A DNA stretch of 15,148 nucleotides from assembly GCA_045532715.1 (NCBI GenBank), contig JAZSGM010000299.1:1-15148 (forward strand). The letters are read 5' to 3'. The notes beneath the pieces were generated by a model. That model was not told the DNA's origin. It was given only the letters and a program-made list of their open reading frames with translations, and did not search any database. This DNA is from RGIG2041 sp045532715. Lineage in GTDB: Bacteria; Bacillota; Clostridia; UBA1381; UMGS1253. The position numbers were made by a program, and so were the translations under genes. Below, in pieces: positions 12,775 through 15,148 of the stretch (position 1 is its first letter; each line of letters starts with the position of its first letter).

Positions 12775-15048
12775 ATGAAAAAACGACTACTTACAGTTTT
12801 GCTTGTTTTAATATTTTTATGTATCGCTGCGTGTATGACGAATGCGGCGCCGTTGTGGGAAAGCGATACAACGCAAACTGTGACGGAAGGGGTACAGCTT
12901 CGGAAGCTGGACCGGTTTTATCAGAATACTTGGGATAAAATCCGCGTTTTATATGTGGATTTAACCAATAAAAATCTTTCGCTGCGCGTGTTGACAGCGT
13001 CTGAGGGCACGTCCGCGCGTGAGACGACGCTTTCTATGGCAAAGCGCAGCGGCGCAGTAGCGGCAATCAACGGTGACTTCTTTAATATGACCTCGGGACC
13101 GACCAATATGCTCGGTATGGTTGTGCAGGACGGTGTGCTGGTTTCGTCACCGGCAAGAGAGGACGGACTTGCAAATTTTGCGCTTTTAAACGACAATACG
13201 GTTGTGATGGATTATTTCAGCTTTGATGCGCTTTTGACCTCGCCGCAGGGCTATACCTGTGCGCTGTATGCCATCAACAAGCGTCCGTCAACGGGGGGCG
13301 CGATTACATTGCTGACGACGAAATTTAGCAAAATGACACCCGGAAATTTAAATGACATTGCTATGACAGAGATGGTTGTCGTTGACGGTAAAGTTAAGGA
13401 AATACGTGTCGGAGAGGGGCCGGTGCAAATTCCGGAGGACGGCTATGTTTTGGCAACCAACAGTGACATAAACGGATTTTTGCTTCATAACTATCAGGTC
13501 GGAGACGAGGTGGAGCTTGTGTATACGGTGACACCGGAGATTGAAAAAATCCGCGAAGCGACAGGCGGAGGCACTCTGTTGGTCAAGGACGGTAAAATTG
13601 CAGAGTTTACCAATGAAATTAAAGGGTATGCACAGCGCGCGGCTGTTGGTATTGATGCCCGCGGAGAAACCCTGATGCTGGTGACGGTAGACGGCAGGCT
13701 TGCCGAATGTGAAGGTATGAACCAGACCGAGCTTGCGCGTCTGCTGCTTGAACTGGGGTGCGATACGGCATTGAATCTGGACGGCGGCGGTTCGACAACG
13801 ATGGTGACGCGCGACCGCTTCAGCGGTGCGTTGACGGTGCAAAACACCCTTGCCGGTTCCATGCGTGCAGTATCTACTGCTATCGGCATATTTGAAGCTG
13901 CGCCGGCAGGGAAGGTGAAGGGCATTGAAGCGAGGGTGTCCGCACCGGCGGTTGCCTGCGGTGAAGCGGTAGAGATAGAATATGTTTTGTATGATCAGCA
14001 TTATAACAATGTAAACGGCAAAGCCGAACAGGTGAAAATCACAGCGGATCGTCCGGCAAAAATCAGTGGAAACTCGGTTGCGCCGCTCGAGGGTGGTACG
14101 TATGAGATTACACTTTCATACGGCAATGTGAAGGAGAAGGTCAGCTTTACGGCCGTGGAGGACTATGTAGATATTTATCTGTCCGTGCAGAGCAAAAAAA
14201 TGGAGCAGGGCAGCAGTTATACTTTCGCGCTTCGCGGCACGGATGCTTTCGGAAACAGTGTGAGCATTCCGAAGGAGCTGGTGCGCTGGAGCGTGGATAC
14301 GGATGCGTTTTCGGTTGCGGACGGCACGGTCAAAGCTTTGCAGGCAGGTCATGGCAATTTGTGCGCAGAATTTGCAGGCATGAAGGCATATGCCGCCATT
14401 GCAACCGAGGAGGAGATTTTGTACAATAAGCCGGTGGATGTTGGTAAAATGCATCCGGATTATGGGGACGGCAACGGCTATGAATTGTACATTTCCGGGA
14501 GCGGCTATGAGGAAACGACGCTGCTGAAGCGACTTTTGAATCAAATACGTACGGCGCAGCTTGCAAAAGCGAAGGATGGTGCGTATCGGCTTGGTAGCTA
14601 CGCAGGTGGCGATGAAAATGTACAGGCAATTCAGGGATTTACAAAATCGAGCATCAACAATACCCTTTTGCTGACGGTGAGCAATGCGAAGGGTGGCATC
14701 AAAAAGACGGATGCGCGCCAATGGCCATTGCTGATTGAAGCGGTGCGCGGCGCAAAGGAGGACAGCATTGTTGTGCTGATGCAAAACTCCGTGTACGGGC
14801 TGGAGGAAAATGAAAAAAGAGTGTTTGACAGCCTTTTGGCAGAAGCGGTTGAGCGCGGCAAAAAGGTATATCTGGTGTATGAGGGCAGCGAGACGGATTA
14901 TGCAATGGAGCAGGGCGTAACGTATTTGGTGTGCGGCGCGCTGAAAAATGCACATACGCAAACCTTTTACACAGACCGTGCGCGCTTTGCAACCGTGAAG
15001 CTGACTTTGACCTTGCACGGTGTGAAGTTCGAATTTATAGAAGAATAA
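12775..15048 (+). CDS. Exported phosphodiester glycosidase (NAGPA domain) protein
   Basis: A 757-residue exported protein. The signal sequence has KKR, then a hydrophobic core (5-20). It may be cut by signal peptidase I after TNA (residue 24), or be a lipoprotein, since IAAC (17-20) fits a lipobox. Residues about 35-370 form a NAGPA/DUF2233 domain (phosphodiester alpha-N-acetylglucosaminidase family), with INGDFF (98-103), TGGGTLLV (263-270) and the diagnostic LDGGGSTT (335-342). About 375-460 and 465-545 look like Ig-type beta domains. The last 200 residues have the layout of a calcineurin-like phosphoesterase (GGIKKTDARQWPLL, then IVVLMQNSVYG), but the expected metal-binding His and Asp motifs are missing. 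It probably cleaves sugar phosphodiesters in the envelope; the substrate is unknown. The start follows a near-perfect AGGAGGTG. Confidence 0.85.
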   Translation: MKKRLLTVLLVLIFLCIAACMTNAAPLWESDTTQTVTEGVQLRKLDRFYQNTWDKIRVLYVDLTNKNLSLRVLTASEGTSARETTLSMAKRSGAVAAINGDFFNMTSGPTNMLGMVVQDGVLVSSPAREDGLANFALLNDNTVVMDYFSFDALLTSPQGYTCALYAINKRPSTGGAITLLTTKFSKMTPGNLNDIAMTEMVVVDGKVKEIRVGEGPVQIPEDGYVLATNSDINGFLLHNYQVGDEVELVYTVTPEIEKIREATGGGTLLVKDGKIAEFTNEIKGYAQRAAVGIDARGETLMLVTVDGRLAECEGMNQTELARLLLELGCDTALNLDGGGSTTMVTRDRFSGALTVQNTLAGSMRAVSTAIGIFEAAPAGKVKGIEARVSAPAVACGEAVEIEYVLYDQHYNNVNGKAEQVKITADRPAKISGNSVAPLEGGTYEITLSYGNVKEKVSFTAVEDYVDIYLSVQSKKMEQGSSYTFALRGTDAFGNSVSIPKELVRWSVDTDAFSVADGTVKALQAGHGNLCAEFAGMKAYAAIATEEEILYNKPVDVGKMHPDYGDGNGYELYISGSGYEETTLLKRLLNQIRTAQLAKAKDGAYRLGSYAGGDENVQAIQGFTKSSINNTLLLTVSNAKGGIKKTDARQWPLLIEAVRGAKEDSIVVLMQNSVYGLEENEKRVFDSLLAEAVERGKKVYLVYEGSETDYAMEQGVTYLVCGALKNAHTQTFYTDRARFATVKLTLTLHGVKFEFIEE

Positions 15049-15054
15049 TATTAC

Positions 15055-15107
15055 CGCCGACGGTGGCATAGGATGAAAAGAAGGAGGGATTTCTATGCGC
15101 GTCGGCG
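15055..15107 (+). promoter_or_regulatory. Inverted repeat enclosing the ribosome binding site of the next gene
   Basis: CGCCGACG (15055-15062) is the perfect reverse complement of CGTCGGCG (15100-15107). The 37-nt loop contains the AAGGAGGG site and ATG 15095, and a six-T run begins 3 nt after the second arm. It could modulate translation or end some transcripts from the NAGPA gene. Eight GC-rich pairs are seen; function is inference. Confidence 0.35.
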
Positions 15108-15148
15108 CTCGTTTTTTAGATAAATATATACAGAAGCATTTCCGGCTG
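15095..15148 (+). CDS. Start of an unidentified gene (cut by window edge)
   Basis: ATG 15095 is preceded by a strong AAGGAGGG site 7 nt upstream and opens 18 sense codons to the window edge (MRVGARFLDKYIQKHFRL). It lies 46 nt after the NAGPA gene on the same strand with no clear terminator between, so it is probably co-transcribed. The visible N-terminus is basic, with no signal peptide so far. Too little is present to name it. Confidence 0.6.
   Translation, partial: MRVGARFLDKYIQKHFRL

Noticed and set aside
13348..14001. Minus-strand frames inside the NAGPA gene (also 14116-15069)
   Set aside because: No ribosome binding sites or family motifs; low-complexity Cys/His-rich translations opposite a well-supported exported protein.
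1..15148. CRISPR arrays, insertion sequences, tRNA or rRNA genes
   Set aside because: No regularly spaced repeats, transposase motifs, terminal repeats or recognisable structural RNA genes were seen in reading both strands.

Overview
The window reads as chromosomal DNA of a low-to-mid GC, Gram-positive anaerobe, most likely a Clostridia (Oscillospirales-like) gut commensal. This rests on strong AGGAGG-type ribosome binding sites, sigma-A-like promoters, intrinsic terminators, a DUF4330 protein, a MurJ/O-antigen-ligase/CsaB wall-polysaccharide cluster and a secreted NAGPA-domain protein. The lineage is inference; no rRNA or tRNA is present to fix it. No mobile element or CRISPR array was seen.

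Layout. (1) 1-166: a long imperfect hairpin (2-69), then the leader of a phosphoglucomutase gene. (2) 167-1900, plus strand: phosphohexomutase (PgcA-like), ended by a strong hairpin terminator (1940-1981). (3) 10923 down to 1980, minus strand: one very compact seven-gene operon. In transcription order it encodes a hexapeptide acyltransferase, a MurJ-family lipid-linked sugar flippase, a hexapeptide acetyltransferase fused to a GT4 glycosyltransferase, a DUF4330 membrane-anchored protein, an O-antigen ligase/polymerase (Wzy_C) protein, a GT4 glycosyltransferase fused to a CsaB-type polysaccharide pyruvyl transferase, and cysteine synthase CysK. Gaps run from -14 to +23 nt with no internal terminator. 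One near-consensus promoter (TTGACG-17-TATACT) drives it, and a perfect 19-bp palindrome covers its -10 box and start site. (4) 12503 down to 11070, minus strand: a uracil permease gene with its own terminator and a roughly 150-nt leader holding a terminator hairpin, so probably controlled by attenuation. (5) 12775-15048, plus strand and divergent from the permease: a secreted or lipid-anchored phosphodiester-glycosidase (NAGPA) protein with Ig-like domains and an apparently degenerate phosphoesterase-like C-terminus. (6) 15095 to the edge: the first 18 codons of a further gene.

How it fits together. The operon carries most of the later steps of a wall-glycan pathway: two sugar transferases, two O-acyltransferases, a pyruvyl transferase, a flippase and a ligase/polymerase. 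CsaB-type ketal pyruvylation of secondary cell wall polysaccharide is the known docking signal for SLH-domain surface proteins, so the product is plausibly a pyruvylated, acylated wall glycan. The initiating sugar-phosphate transferase is not in this window. Phosphoglucomutase would supply glucose-1-phosphate for nucleotide sugars, and the NAGPA protein could act on phosphodiester-linked sugars in the envelope; both links are inference. The most distinctive observations are the two enzyme fusions, the use of a MurJ-type protein where Wzx would be expected, the uncharacterised DUF4330 member, the palindrome over the operon promoter, and the unrecognised attenuator leader of the permease.
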